This document shows, piece by piece, positions 19,984 to 29,348 of a stretch of DNA of 64,000 nt. Under the pieces are notes generated by a model. It saw only the letters and a program-made list of their open reading frames with translations, did no database searches and was not told the origin of the DNA. Source of the stretch: a virus. How positions within the stretch are numbered: position 1 is the stretch's first letter; each line of letters begins with the position of its first letter. Position numbers and translations under genes: made by a program. The stretch covers positions 1-64,000 of the IMG/VR virus record IMGVR_UViG_3300042563_002923; one strand, written 5' to 3'.

Positions 19984-20715
19984 TTATAGTCCACCGCGTG
20001 TGCCGCGATCAAGGCCACCAATAACAGGAGATGCTCTATCGATAACTGGTGATGGGTTAATAAGATTATTAATAAACGGAGGTCTCAATTTTGGATCAAA
20101 ATTTGTTTTTGCTCCGCGGCCTCTGAAACTAGGATGTTCAGCAAACCAACGTCTGTATGTAAATGTCATGTTTAATCTACCTGCTTGATTTACTGCACCA
20201 GAACTAAGATCTACTAAACTCATTGCACGCGGAAAAGCGTCTTCTAAATAAATTGAATACGTTTCCTCATCTTTTATATCTACCTGATTGTCAAAAGTAA
20301 GCAGATTTACCGATGAAACTTTTGGAGCCAATTGAGATATTTTAATTTGAGACACATATTCTTCGGAATAGTTGACATTAAATGAGTTTGGGTTTACTAT
20401 TTTAAACATCCATGCATCAAAAAATGCTTTTACTTTCATTTTTTCATCTAAATAAAACGTCATACTAATAGCTTCGCCATTAAATTCCGATGATACTGGG
20501 CGTTGATATGCAGGACCATATAATTTTAGTCCCTTAGTTGTTACTGACATTCCCGGCAAATTTGTTATTTCGCAATATAAACTAACTAACCTACTTTCAT
20601 CTGAAAAATTCTGCAGGGCTTTGGGTGGTAATATTTGTACTTCAAATTTATTTGATTTAGCTATACCAGATCTTGATATCTCTGTTCTAAAAGTATCTAT
20701 ATTAAAATTAGACAT
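19984..20715 (-). CDS. gp54: Tail-tube-fold baseplate protein, gp54-like
   Basis: A 243-aa protein whose start (FNIDTFRTEISRSGIAKSN, then KFEVQILPP) clearly parallels the tail tube protein gp19 at 49409 (FDINQFRTRLKNGGARPN, then QFEVQFTFP). Both have a NLPG/ELPG turn, and FYLDEKMKVKAFFDAWM matches the tube-fold helix. In T4 the tube-fold proteins at the baseplate top are gp48 and gp54. A gp48 candidate lies at 21789, so gp54 is the best guess, although T4 gp54 is longer (320 aa). Confidence 0.65.
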   Translation of the reverse strand: MSNFNIDTFRTEISRSGIAKSNKFEVQILPPKALQNFSDESRLVSLYCEITNLPGMSVTTKGLKLYGPAYQRPVSSEFNGEAISMTFYLDEKMKVKAFFDAWMFKIVNPNSFNVNYSEEYVSQIKISQLAPKVSSVNLLTFDNQVDIKDEETYSIYLEDAFPRAMSLVDLSSGAVNQAGRLNMTFTYRRWFAEHPSFRGRGAKTNFDPKLRPPFINNLINPSPVIDRASPVIGGLDRGTRGGL

Positions 20716-20726
20716 TAGGTTCCTTA

Positions 20727-21293
20727 TTATTGACTTCTATTAGCATCTTGCCACACTGCAGTCTTTTGTGCACCTACAAATTTTTCAACCGGTAATTGTG
20801 AAGCTGTTACCCAATCTTGATAATTAATTTTATAAAATCTTGATTGTACATGACTATTTAAATAATGCTTTACCGCAAATTTTGCGGGACTTAATTTTGA
20901 TGTTGCATTTAGCAATTTCCATGATAATTGAATTCGTTTATCACTATTTGTAGTAACAGTATATTGTGTCAATATATCTAAAATTTTAAATCGCATTAGA
21001 TATGGTAAGTAATGTAGGTTTATGCCGTAAAATCCACCAGGTACTTTTCTAAAAGGTAATACTAGCGGCATTCTATCATAATAAGGTAGTTCATTTTTAA
21101 ATTTAGGATCATACATGAACAGATACATTTCACCCGGCATAATAGTCGTAACCATCGGGGTTTCCCGCAATACCTGTCCGGTAGATCCCGCCATTTTTCC
21201 TAAATTAAGAACTTGTTGTCTATACCATTGGTAGGATTTCTCCTGACCCGCGGCATTTAGGCGTATTGTTTCAAAAGGACTTTTCGTTGCCAT
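20727..21293 (-). CDS. Conserved T4-like virion-region protein, 188 aa
   Basis: A soluble protein with well-formed conserved-looking blocks: PGEMYLFMYDPKFKNELPYY, then DRMPLVLPF, and GGFYGINLHYLPYLMRFKIL. I recognise this block pattern (YDPK..LPYYDR.PLVLP...GF.GINLHYLP) as common in marine T4-like phages, encoded beside gp4, but know no proven function. The start overlaps the gp4 gene end by 23 nt, so the two are co-translated. A role in head or neck completion is a guess from position. Confidence 0.7.
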   Translation of the reverse strand: MATKSPFETIRLNAAGQEKSYQWYRQQVLNLGKMAGSTGQVLRETPMVTTIMPGEMYLFMYDPKFKNELPYYDRMPLVLPFRKVPGGFYGINLHYLPYLMRFKILDILTQYTVTTNSDKRIQLSWKLLNATSKLSPAKFAVKHYLNSHVQSRFYKINYQDWVTASQLPVEKFVGAQKTAVWQDANRSQ

Positions 21294-21744
21294 TTAATTT
21301 TTTAATTCCCAAATCTTTTTCTGTTAAAATAACAAATTTCATGTTACGATCTTTACAAAATTCAAATGCTGCTTTCCACTTAGCATCATTAACCCCATAT
21401 TGAAATACCTCATCTATAAATCGTTTTGTCTTTTTCTTTGGTATTTCTGGAGGTTTAGTAAATTTTTCCGGTTTAATCTCTATTAAGTACTTTTCTGTGC
21501 TATTTGTCTTAGTAAGGACCTTTATATAGAAATCTACAAAATATCTATGTGCTTTATTGTCAATCGGCGAAATATATGGGATTATTACTGTTTCCGATCC
21601 CCATTCCACCACGGAAATGCTGCTATCGCACCATTTCATAAATTTAAGCTCCCACAAAGAACGATATACAATATTTGTGATATCTCCCTTATATTTTGTA
21701 GCATTTACTACTCTAAATCGGCCCTTGTAGGTTTTGGTGTACAT
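21271..21744 (-). CDS. gp4: Head completion nuclease-like protein gp4
   Basis: A 157-aa protein like T4 gp4 (150 aa), required to complete heads before tail joining. YKGRFRVVNATKYKGD and IVYRSLWELKFMKWCD are the N-terminal signature. VDFYIKV followed by YLIEIKPEK fits the D...ExK core of a PD-(D/E)XK/TnsA-like nuclease. KWKAAFEFCKDRNMKFVILT near the C-terminus is also typical. It is the first gene of the minus-strand island, served by a late box on the minus strand 29 nt upstream. Confidence 0.88.
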   Translation of the reverse strand: MYTKTYKGRFRVVNATKYKGDITNIVYRSLWELKFMKWCDSSISVVEWGSETVIIPYISPIDNKAHRYFVDFYIKVLTKTNSTEKYLIEIKPEKFTKPPEIPKKKTKRFIDEVFQYGVNDAKWKAAFEFCKDRNMKFVILTEKDLGIKKLNGNEKSF

Positions 21745-21750
21745 AACTCA

Positions 21751-21758
21751 TATAAATA
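21751..21758 (+). promoter_or_regulatory. T4-type late promoter box TATAAATA (+), for gp48
   Basis: An exact TATAAATA 30 nt upstream of the gp48 ATG (21789), with AGGAAAC as ribosome binding site between. It is arranged divergently and interleaved with the minus-strand box at 21773-21780. Confidence 0.8.
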
Positions 21759-21772
21759 ATTAATAACTATAA

Positions 21773-21780
21773 TATTTATA
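21773..21780 (-). promoter_or_regulatory. T4-type late promoter box TATAAATA (-), for gp4
   Basis: TATTTATA on the + strand is an exact TATAAATA on the minus strand, 28 nt upstream of the gp4 start (21744). It starts the minus-strand tail and head gene operon that runs to the terminator at 17004-17029. Confidence 0.8.
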
Positions 21781-21788
21781 GGAAACAA

Positions 21789-22994
21789 ATGGCTGATAAT
21801 ATCAATCCAAACTACACAAATATCAGGGCTACCGAATATAATAATAAAAATCCATTTGACAGTATACGACAAAAAAATAATGGATACAACATAGGTACAC
21901 TTAGTTATCCTGCAGGATTGGGCGTACAGCCGGATTTACAACATTATGTAACATTTTTTATAAATGTTCGAAGTAAATCTAAATTTGTCAAAGACAATTC
22001 TTATAAGGTTATTGCAGATAAAACAGGTGAAGCAGCCGGTGGGAGTGTAAGGAATACTTTAAACCCGCAGGATACCGCATCCAAGTTAATTTTTGGCGGG
22101 ATGTTGGGATTATCTGTATATGGAGCAGGCAAAGGCTTGGCAACAGCAGCCGGACAAATATTAGGGGTATCAAATAATACAAATCCTACAAATAAACCAT
22201 CCAATCAACCGGCCGCGGCAAGGGTTGCCGGAAAAGCATCGGCCGCTACGCTATTTGGGGGTATACTGGCCGCGGCTGGCGCCGTAGGTGCAGGCAGTTT
22301 AGTATTGGGCTCACAGATACTGCAAAAAGATTCTACTCAAAGACTCATAGACGTAATAACATTACAAATGCAGGAAAAACCTAGTGTAACTTACGGTATA
22401 AACTACCAAGATAAAGATTTAGGAATTTTAGGTGGTTTTTTGGGCGGAGATAACTCCGCAGCAGATTCTGTAAATTCTACAACCAGGGGCGAAGGCCTTG
22501 CAATTCAAGCAGCCCTAAAGGTTGCACAGATACCATCAATATTGCCGGGAATGGGCGGATTGGGTAATATATCAGACATTGTACAATTCGGAGCAAAAGT
22601 AAAAACAAATCCTTTCAGAGAAGTATTTTTTGAAGGGGTTGATTATCGTAAATTTAATTTTAGATATAAATTTATGCCAAAAAATAAAGGCGAAGTTTTA
22701 TCTGTTTATAATATCATTAGTAAATTTAAGGAACACATGCATCCCGAATTAGCAGCCGGCGGAGCATTTTTTGTATATCCTTCTGAGTTTGAAATTGCCT
22801 ATTATTATAATAATAAAGAAAATGGTTATTTTAATAAAATTGCAACCTGCGCACTAACAGATTTGAGTGTTGATTATGGGGGCGAGCAATTCTCATCTTT
22901 TTCAGATGGTGCTCCCACTGAAATTAATTTAACATTGAGTTTTAGAGAACTAGAACTTATTACAAAAGAATCTATAAGAACTCGAGGATATTAA
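21789..22994 (+). CDS. gp48: Baseplate tail-tube cap, gp48-like
   Basis: A 401-aa protein. The C-terminal half has the tail-tube-like strand pattern FREVFFEGVDYRKFNFRYKF, then FMPKNKGEVLSVYNII and FFVYPSEFEIAYYY, ending in INLTLSFRELELITKE, as in cyanophage gp48. The middle (residues about 75-190) is a Gly/Ala-rich, partly hydrophobic insertion (GGMLGLSVYGAGKGLATAAG; LFGGILAAAGAVGAGSLVLG), unusual for a tube protein and possibly tape-measure-contacting. It directly precedes gp53, and a late box lies upstream. Confidence 0.7.
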   Translation: MADNINPNYTNIRATEYNNKNPFDSIRQKNNGYNIGTLSYPAGLGVQPDLQHYVTFFINVRSKSKFVKDNSYKVIADKTGEAAGGSVRNTLNPQDTASKLIFGGMLGLSVYGAGKGLATAAGQILGVSNNTNPTNKPSNQPAAARVAGKASAATLFGGILAAAGAVGAGSLVLGSQILQKDSTQRLIDVITLQMQEKPSVTYGINYQDKDLGILGGFLGGDNSAADSVNSTTRGEGLAIQAALKVAQIPSILPGMGGLGNISDIVQFGAKVKTNPFREVFFEGVDYRKFNFRYKFMPKNKGEVLSVYNIISKFKEHMHPELAAGGAFFVYPSEFEIAYYYNNKENGYFNKIATCALTDLSVDYGGEQFSSFSDGAPTEINLTLSFRELELITKESIRTRGY

Positions 22995-23591
22995 ATGTTT
23001 TTTGAAAAATTTCCTTTATTGTTATATACGTTAGATAATAATCGTACAGTGCAAACTGTTCCAGATATTTTAAGACGTGCAGTATTGTCTAATGAATTAA
23101 AAAACAACAGTTCTGTTTTTGATCAGTATGATATTAAAGATGGAGAAACTCCTGAAATTGTTGCCGATTATTGGTACGGAGATTCTAACCTGCATTGGGT
23201 TATTCTAATTGCCAACGATATTATAGATCCCAGATTTGATTGGCCAATGAGCTATTATAATTTAGTAGAATTTGTAAAGGGCAAGTACGGAGAAGAAGAT
23301 GTGAATAGCCTACATCATTATGTTAACCCGCAAGAATATATTGTATCCGGTTATAGAGCAATGGTTGAAAATTCTTCATATACATTACCACAATCAATAC
23401 AGTTTCAGGCAACAACCGGCGTACAACAAATTAATTTAGTTCTACAAAATTTTCCAACAGGGTCGTTATTTCCAGTTACAAATCTTATGTATGAAACTGC
23501 CGAGAATGAGAAAAAGAGAAGAATTAATATCCTAAAACCCGAAATTGTTTCTACCGTTGAAACAAACTTTAACACAATCATTCAACAATGA
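22995..23591 (+). CDS. gp53: Baseplate wedge protein gp53
   Basis: A 198-aa protein of the T4 gp53 family (196 aa), a LysM-like wedge component. The N-terminus MFFEKFPLLLYTLDNN and the central YDIKDGETPEIVADYWYGDS, then NLHWVILIANDIIDPRFDWP, are diagnostic. It starts directly after the gp48 stop and overlaps the next gene by 4 nt. Confidence 0.9.
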   Translation: MFFEKFPLLLYTLDNNRTVQTVPDILRRAVLSNELKNNSSVFDQYDIKDGETPEIVADYWYGDSNLHWVILIANDIIDPRFDWPMSYYNLVEFVKGKYGEEDVNSLHHYVNPQEYIVSGYRAMVENSSYTLPQSIQFQATTGVQQINLVLQNFPTGSLFPVTNLMYETAENEKKRRINILKPEIVSTVETNFNTIIQQ

Positions 23592-24949
23592 GTATTTCTA
23601 CACAATCTTCTCTGCAAGCAGCGGGTGAAATAAATATTGAACAACTATTTCTAGTCTCGACTAAAGGAACGATATCTTTAACAGATTATCTTGTTGAATT
23701 GAATATTTACGAAAGTATTTTTAATAACGTATTATCCGGAGATATTTTATTATCTGATAGTAGAAATTTACCAAAAGAATTAGATTTAGTTGGGGATGAG
23801 TATCTAGTTATTAAAGTTACTACACCAGGACTTATTAATTCAATATATAAAACTTTTAAAATTATTTCAATTGCAGATCGTATACCGGTCAGAGATCAAA
23901 ACACACAATTATACAAATTTAAATTTATATCTCAAGAAGCATTAATAGATTCATTGAGTCCGTTATATAATGCATTTTCGGGACAAGTTGATACTATAAT
24001 AGATAAAATTTTTACAGATAATTTAGCAATTTCAAGAAATCTTGTATATAACGAAACAAATAATAAATTGTCTGAGAGCAAAGAAAAAACTGCGTTGGTT
24101 GTTTTTTCAGAGGCAGCAAATAAAGTTAAATTTGTAAGTCCTGCATGGACACCTTTTCAATGTATAAATTGGTTGGCAAAAAAATCATTACCTAAATCGG
24201 GTAAAGCGTGTAACTTTTTATTCTGGGAAACTAATCGAGCATTTTATTTAGGAAGTCTTGAAGACATATTTGACAAAGAAACATCTATAGGAAGATATGA
24301 GTATAAGGCAACAGGCGTACTAGGTCCGTCTGACGATACTGTAGAAAAAATGGCATTAATCCAATCGGTACAAATACTAAATGGATTGGATTATTTGGAT
24401 AATCTAGACAATGGATATTTTGCAAGTAAATTAGTATCTTTAGATATATTTAAAAAACAAAGAACAATTACGGACTACGATCACGTTAGTAACTTTTCTT
24501 CCTATAAACATCTTTCTGGTAAAAATTCTATACCATTATTTAAACCGGAAAATATTGTTAGAAACTTAAACAGTCACACTAAAGTATATCCGTCGGCATC
24601 TAGTATCCATACGGGAATTGAAAATAATTTTAACGATAGAATGGGAGAATTGTATGGTAATCGTTTATCAAACTTACTTGAACTTAATTCGTTGAAGCTG
24701 AATATTTCAATATACGGCAGGACAGATGTTGAAGCAGGCAGATTAATAGAAATTAAATTTCCAGATATGTCGCCCGTAGATGAATCAGATATAACGTCTG
24801 AGCATTTAGATTCACGATATTCTGGGAATTATCTAATAACTTCTATTCATCATAAAATTAATTTTTTAAAACATATGATAACAATGGAAGTTGTCCGGGA
24901 TTCATTGTCAGGATCCCCCACAGATTACCTAAGAAATTCTTCGAGATAA
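23588..24949 (+). CDS. gp27: Baseplate hub protein gp27-like
   Basis: 453 aa; T4 gp27 is 391 aa. The N-terminal beta-rich domain (EINIEQLFLVSTKGTISLTD; GDILLSDSRNLPKELDLVG) and the middle WTPFQCINWLAKKSLPKSGK with ACNFLFWETNRAFYLG follow the gp27/gpD hub fold. It sits between gp53 and the gp5 spike gene, as expected for the hub that holds gp5. The call rests on context and fold-like pattern more than on a single motif. Confidence 0.7.
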   Translation: MSISTQSSLQAAGEINIEQLFLVSTKGTISLTDYLVELNIYESIFNNVLSGDILLSDSRNLPKELDLVGDEYLVIKVTTPGLINSIYKTFKIISIADRIPVRDQNTQLYKFKFISQEALIDSLSPLYNAFSGQVDTIIDKIFTDNLAISRNLVYNETNNKLSESKEKTALVVFSEAANKVKFVSPAWTPFQCINWLAKKSLPKSGKACNFLFWETNRAFYLGSLEDIFDKETSIGRYEYKATGVLGPSDDTVEKMALIQSVQILNGLDYLDNLDNGYFASKLVSLDIFKKQRTITDYDHVSNFSSYKHLSGKNSIPLFKPENIVRNLNSHTKVYPSASSIHTGIENNFNDRMGELYGNRLSNLLELNSLKLNISIYGRTDVEAGRLIEIKFPDMSPVDESDITSEHLDSRYSGNYLITSIHHKINFLKHMITMEVVRDSLSGSPTDYLRNSSR

Positions 24950-24953
24950 TGTT

Positions 24954-27017
24954 ATGAACAATTTATATTTAAATCAAAATTTTAACTTTTGGGTAGGGAT
25001 TGTTGAAGATAGAAAAGATCCTGAAAAAATAGGTAGATGCAAAGTTAGGATATTTGGATATCACACAGATGATATTAGTATATTACCTACAAACGATTTA
25101 CCGTGGGCAACTCCTATGATGCCAATTACGTCTGCAAGTACTTCAGGCGTCGGTGTCTCTCCGTTAGGACCAGTTGAAGGAACTTGGGTCGTAGGTTGGT
25201 TTTTAGATGGTGAAGAAAAACAACAACCTGTAATGATGGGAACCTTTGCTGGAAAACCGGATAAAACCCCCACCGTTGAAAAACTACTAATAAATGAAGA
25301 AGTTAAAGCAGGCAATGTTGTAACCACATCGTTTGGTGCTGTGGTTTATGATGGTAACGGGCAACCATTAAAATTAGATAATGCAAATACGGAACCTACA
25401 TTACCAACTGATCTAGACATTCCTTCGGTGTTGCCGCACCCATCAAATCCCACTCAAAATCCCGCAGGCCCTTTGAACGATCCAGCATTTGCTTCACAAA
25501 GAGGGTTTAGCGATCCGAATAAAATTTATCCAAAAATTGATTATGCTGGGTTGCCGGATACAAATAAATTAGCGACAGAAGATACATCTCACAAATCTTT
25601 TAAAACAAAAGAATATTACCGTAAAAAAGATATACCCACCGCATCTGGCGGAAGTAATTGGTCCGAACCTACAACAGCTTATAATGCACGGTATCCTTAT
25701 AATCAAGTAATTGAAACTGAAGCGGGCCACGTTATTGAATTAGATTCAAGTCCAAATGCTGAAAGAATTCATATTTACCATAAAAAAGGTACTTATATTG
25801 AAATAGATATAAATGGTACAATGGTTAAAAAAGTAATTGGCGACAGTTACGAGGTATGCGATAATAATGGATATGTATATGTTAAAGGTGCACTCAATTT
25901 AACAGTAGGAGGACCGACAAAAATCTTAGTACAAAATAATGCAGACATCGAAGTAAATGGTGCTTTGAATATAACAAGCAACGGATCAACTTTAGTACAA
26001 TCTGCAAAAACTGTTCAAGTTGTTGCTAAAGATATTAAAGTTTCTGGAAAATCTAGTTTAGAATTAACAAGTGACGGGCCCGTCAATATTCAGGGTAGCA
26101 GTATTACTATGAATGCCAAATCGGGTGCATTTGCAGCTAAGGCAAGCAAAGATATTGCTTTACAGTCTGGGGCAGCATCAACTGCAAGTATTAAAGGTGG
26201 GTTAGAATTATTATTAGATGCCGTAACTGTTAAAACAAAAATGGGCGCAGCTACTATATCTACTACAAAATTACCGGTATATGCTCCGCCCGAGGAAAAA
26301 ACAGTTGCAACAGTTTCTGGCAAATCCAACTTAACTAGACCAGATGCCCCGGCGGGCATATTCCTTGGAGATAGTTTGGAATCTGAAGCAGCGGATCTTG
26401 CTAAAAAGCGTTTGGAGTCAGGTGAGGTTAATTCTTCAATAAAATCTCTTTCCGGATCAGAAACAGATACAAATACTGCAACAACGGGCAAACCTATAAC
26501 AGTTGATTCTTCTGAATTTGAGAATTACAATAATTTCCCAGATTCATTAAAATTATCAAAATATATTTACCTCGGAGATGTGTCAACCAAAGCATCCGCA
26601 ACCTCATATGCGGTACAAGCTCAAAATGGATTAACTGCTGCACAAATCGTTGGCAATTTAAAATATCTTTCAGTTAATGTGCTTGATAAAATTAAAGATC
26701 AATATCCAGATATGGTAATAACAAGCGGGTTTAGATCAAGGCCATCTAATTCGGATCACAATTTAGGGCAAGCAGTAGATTTACAGTTTAAATCCCATTC
26801 ATTCTCAGATTACTATAGTATTGCAGAATGGATTAAAAATAATGTTCCATATAAACAGGTATTACTAGAATATGCATCAAGACCATCTGGAACGATTGCT
26901 TGGATTCATGTCGCAGCTGCATCAAATGGAGCAAAATCTCCGATGCCAATTGGTACGCTTGCAAATCATAGTGCAGACGCCCCGGGTCGAAGAAATGCCT
27001 TCGTAAAATTGGTATAA
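24954..27017 (+). CDS. gp5: Central spike gp5-like with C-terminal M15-type peptidase
   Basis: 687 aa. The N-terminal OB domain (NFWVGIVEDRKDPEKIGRCK; RIFGYHTDD) is as in gp5. A middle beta-helix-like region comes after (GDSYEVCDNNGYVYVKGALN; VNGALNITSNGSTLVQSAKT). The C-terminal domain (about 560-687) has SGFRSRPSNSDHNLGQAVDL and AWIHVAA. His602, Asp609 and His652 match the zinc ligands of M15/VanY-type D,D- or L,D-peptidases. T4 gp5 instead carries a lysozyme between OB and helix. The peptidase would cut peptide crosslinks during DNA entry. Confidence 0.85.
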   Translation: MNNLYLNQNFNFWVGIVEDRKDPEKIGRCKVRIFGYHTDDISILPTNDLPWATPMMPITSASTSGVGVSPLGPVEGTWVVGWFLDGEEKQQPVMMGTFAGKPDKTPTVEKLLINEEVKAGNVVTTSFGAVVYDGNGQPLKLDNANTEPTLPTDLDIPSVLPHPSNPTQNPAGPLNDPAFASQRGFSDPNKIYPKIDYAGLPDTNKLATEDTSHKSFKTKEYYRKKDIPTASGGSNWSEPTTAYNARYPYNQVIETEAGHVIELDSSPNAERIHIYHKKGTYIEIDINGTMVKKVIGDSYEVCDNNGYVYVKGALNLTVGGPTKILVQNNADIEVNGALNITSNGSTLVQSAKTVQVVAKDIKVSGKSSLELTSDGPVNIQGSSITMNAKSGAFAAKASKDIALQSGAASTASIKGGLELLLDAVTVKTKMGAATISTTKLPVYAPPEEKTVATVSGKSNLTRPDAPAGIFLGDSLESEAADLAKKRLESGEVNSSIKSLSGSETDTNTATTGKPITVDSSEFENYNNFPDSLKLSKYIYLGDVSTKASATSYAVQAQNGLTAAQIVGNLKYLSVNVLDKIKDQYPDMVITSGFRSRPSNSDHNLGQAVDLQFKSHSFSDYYSIAEWIKNNVPYKQVLLEYASRPSGTIAWIHVAAASNGAKSPMPIGTLANHSADAPGRRNAFVKLV

Positions 27018-27020
27018 ATA
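27013..27020 (+). promoter_or_regulatory. T4-type late promoter box TATAAATA, for gp25
   Basis: An exact TATAAATA overlapping the stop codon of the gp5-like gene, 58 nt upstream of gp25. It could begin a gp25-gp6-gp7-gp8 late transcript. Confidence 0.6.
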
Positions 27021-27078
27021 AAAGGATGTTATTTATTATTTCGATCATCTAGCAATAAAATTATAATAAATATTAAAA

Positions 27079-27480
27079 ATGGCTACTACAACTAGAAACG
27101 TACGAAGATACACAGATATAAATCTGATGTTCTCTCCCCATCCTTATTCTAAAGATATTCTTACTAGAAAAAACGCGGATGCGGTAAAGTCATCTATACA
27201 AAATCTAATATTAACAAAAAATTACGAAAGACCGTTTCATCCAGAGATAGGTAGTCAGGTAAGTGCGTTAATGTTTGAAAATCTTATGCCTTCTACAATT
27301 GTTGCAATTGAAAGATCTATAAGAAATACAATAGAAAAATTTGAACCAAGAGCATCAATATTGGATGTTCAAATTTTAGATAATTCCGATAACAATGCAC
27401 TTGATATAGAAGTAACATTTGTCCTTAGTAATGTTGCATTGCCAATAACAGTAACAACAACAATTAGTAGAGTAAGATAA
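27079..27480 (+). CDS. gp25: Baseplate wedge protein gp25
   Basis: A 133-aa protein of the gp25/Mu gp46 family, which starts sheath assembly at the baseplate. FHPEIGSQVSALMFEN and the conserved EPR motif in KFEPRASILDVQI (the catalytic-looking EPR patch of gp25-like proteins) are present, with YTDINLMFSPHPYSKDI at the N-terminus. The length matches T4 gp25 (132 aa). It overlaps gp6 by 1 nt (TAATG). Confidence 0.92.
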   Translation: MATTTRNVRRYTDINLMFSPHPYSKDILTRKNADAVKSSIQNLILTKNYERPFHPEIGSQVSALMFENLMPSTIVAIERSIRNTIEKFEPRASILDVQILDNSDNNALDIEVTFVLSNVALPITVTTTISRVR

Positions 27481-29348
27481 TGGCAAATTTAAGAATAGCG
27501 GAATTAGATTTCGATACTATAAAATCCAATTTAAAGGATTTCCTTAAAAATTATACCGATACTGATGGCGCGCCTTACTTTACAGATTTTGATTTTGAAG
27601 GATCTGGGTTATCTATATTATTAGATGTGTTGTCATATAATACTCATTACAATGCGTATTTAGCAAGTATGGTTATAAATGATATGTTTTTAGATTCTGC
27701 GGTCAAACGTGCATCTGCTGTTTCTATCGCAAAACATTTGGGATATACTCCGGTATCAGCAATTGGTGCAAGAGCTACAATATCATTTACAGTAACTGAC
27801 GTAACAAATTCTCCTAATTTTTTAACTCTAGATAAATTTACTCCATTTACAACTTTTGTAAATGAGTCTACACTAACATTCGTTAATTTGGATGCAAAAA
27901 CAATACAACCTGTAAATGGAATTTATTCATTTGAAGACATTGAGATTGTTGAAGGCATTCCTCTACAGTATGTTTATAGTGTTGAAACCCCTGGACCTTT
28001 AGAAAAATATACTATTCCAAATGATAATGTTGACACAACAACAATTCAAGTTGTAGTTCAAAATTCTGTGTCGGATTCTACACAAACTGTATATACATTA
28101 ACTGAAGATACTTTAAATATAGACGGCGAATCCACAGTATTTTTTATTGAAGAAAATCCTTCCGGATTATATCAAATTTACTTTGGTGACGGAGTTATTG
28201 GTAAAAAATTGGCAAGAAATAATTTAATAACTATAAATTACCTCATAACCAATGGAACCATAGGCAATGTTGCAGGCACACTTTCACAACAATTTACTTG
28301 CGGAACAAGTATTGGCGGCGGAACAGTTTCTGGAACAATAATTGCGGCCACAAATTCAAGAGGTGGCCTTGAAAGAGAAGATATAAATAGTATTAAGTTT
28401 AGAGCACCTAAATTTTCTTCATCATCAAATAGAGCAGTTACAGGCGACGATTATAAAGCAATTATATCAAAAAATTATCCATTGGTTCAATCTGTATCTG
28501 TTTGGGGCGGGGAAGATAATGTTCCTCCAATGTATGGAAAAGTTATAATTTCATTAAATCCATATGAGGGGTATGCTATTACCGAAGGGGTAAAGGCGGA
28601 CATTAAAAATATTATTTTACAAAACAAACAAGTTTTATCTATAATGCCAGAATTTGTTGATCCTGATTATTTTTATATAAATTTATCAGTTAACGTAAAG
28701 TATGAAGCCGGAAAAACTTCCTTATCTTCGACAAATATTAAAAATTTAGTTGTTAACGAAATACAAAACTATTTTTCAACTGATCTTCAACAATTTGATA
28801 AAGATTTTGTATTTTCAAAGTTATCAAGAAATATTGATAATGTAAATGAATATATCATTGGTAATTTAATGACTGTAAAATTACAAAGAAGAATTTCACC
28901 CATTTTAAATAGTAAATTAAACATTTATACTTTGGGCGATACAATTAATTTTAAAAATGGATTAGTCCCGGGAAGTTTGACAAGCACAAGTTTTGCAGTA
29001 AATTATAAAGGGAATTCTTTGGTTGCAAAAATTAAAGACGTTCCAAATGATTCTGTACCAAATAATACTGGTACAGGTACAGTACAACTTATTGATGCAA
29101 TTAATGACACTTTACTGAATACTGCGTATGGATCTATTAATTATGGTACCGGCGAATTGTCAATAGACAGTTTAGAATTGTTAGGATACCCAACAGAAAC
29201 TTCAGATATTAGAATTACGGCAACCGTGCAAGATGAATATCTAGATGTAAATGTTAGTAAAAATCAAATTATCTTATTAGATGATAGCTCCACCAATATT
29301 GATTCAAATCGATTACCAGGACTTACAGTTAATGTAATCTCAATATGA
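27480..29348 (+). CDS. gp6: Baseplate wedge protein gp6
   Basis: A 622-aa wedge protein of the T4 gp6/P2 gpJ family (T4, 660 aa). The N-terminus has IKSNLKDFLKNYTDTDGAPY, FEGSGLSILLDVLSYNTHYN and FLDSAVKRASAVSIAKHLGY, the typical start. YQIYFGDGVIGKKL and GGLEREDINSIKFRAPKFSS followed by RAVTGDDYKAIISKNYP are family blocks in the middle. It forms the dimeric inner ring of the baseplate. It overlaps the next gene by 4 nt. Confidence 0.92.
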   Translation: MANLRIAELDFDTIKSNLKDFLKNYTDTDGAPYFTDFDFEGSGLSILLDVLSYNTHYNAYLASMVINDMFLDSAVKRASAVSIAKHLGYTPVSAIGARATISFTVTDVTNSPNFLTLDKFTPFTTFVNESTLTFVNLDAKTIQPVNGIYSFEDIEIVEGIPLQYVYSVETPGPLEKYTIPNDNVDTTTIQVVVQNSVSDSTQTVYTLTEDTLNIDGESTVFFIEENPSGLYQIYFGDGVIGKKLARNNLITINYLITNGTIGNVAGTLSQQFTCGTSIGGGTVSGTIIAATNSRGGLEREDINSIKFRAPKFSSSSNRAVTGDDYKAIISKNYPLVQSVSVWGGEDNVPPMYGKVIISLNPYEGYAITEGVKADIKNIILQNKQVLSIMPEFVDPDYFYINLSVNVKYEAGKTSLSSTNIKNLVVNEIQNYFSTDLQQFDKDFVFSKLSRNIDNVNEYIIGNLMTVKLQRRISPILNSKLNIYTLGDTINFKNGLVPGSLTSTSFAVNYKGNSLVAKIKDVPNDSVPNNTGTGTVQLIDAINDTLLNTAYGSINYGTGELSIDSLELLGYPTETSDIRITATVQDEYLDVNVSKNQIILLDDSSTNIDSNRLPGLTVNVISI

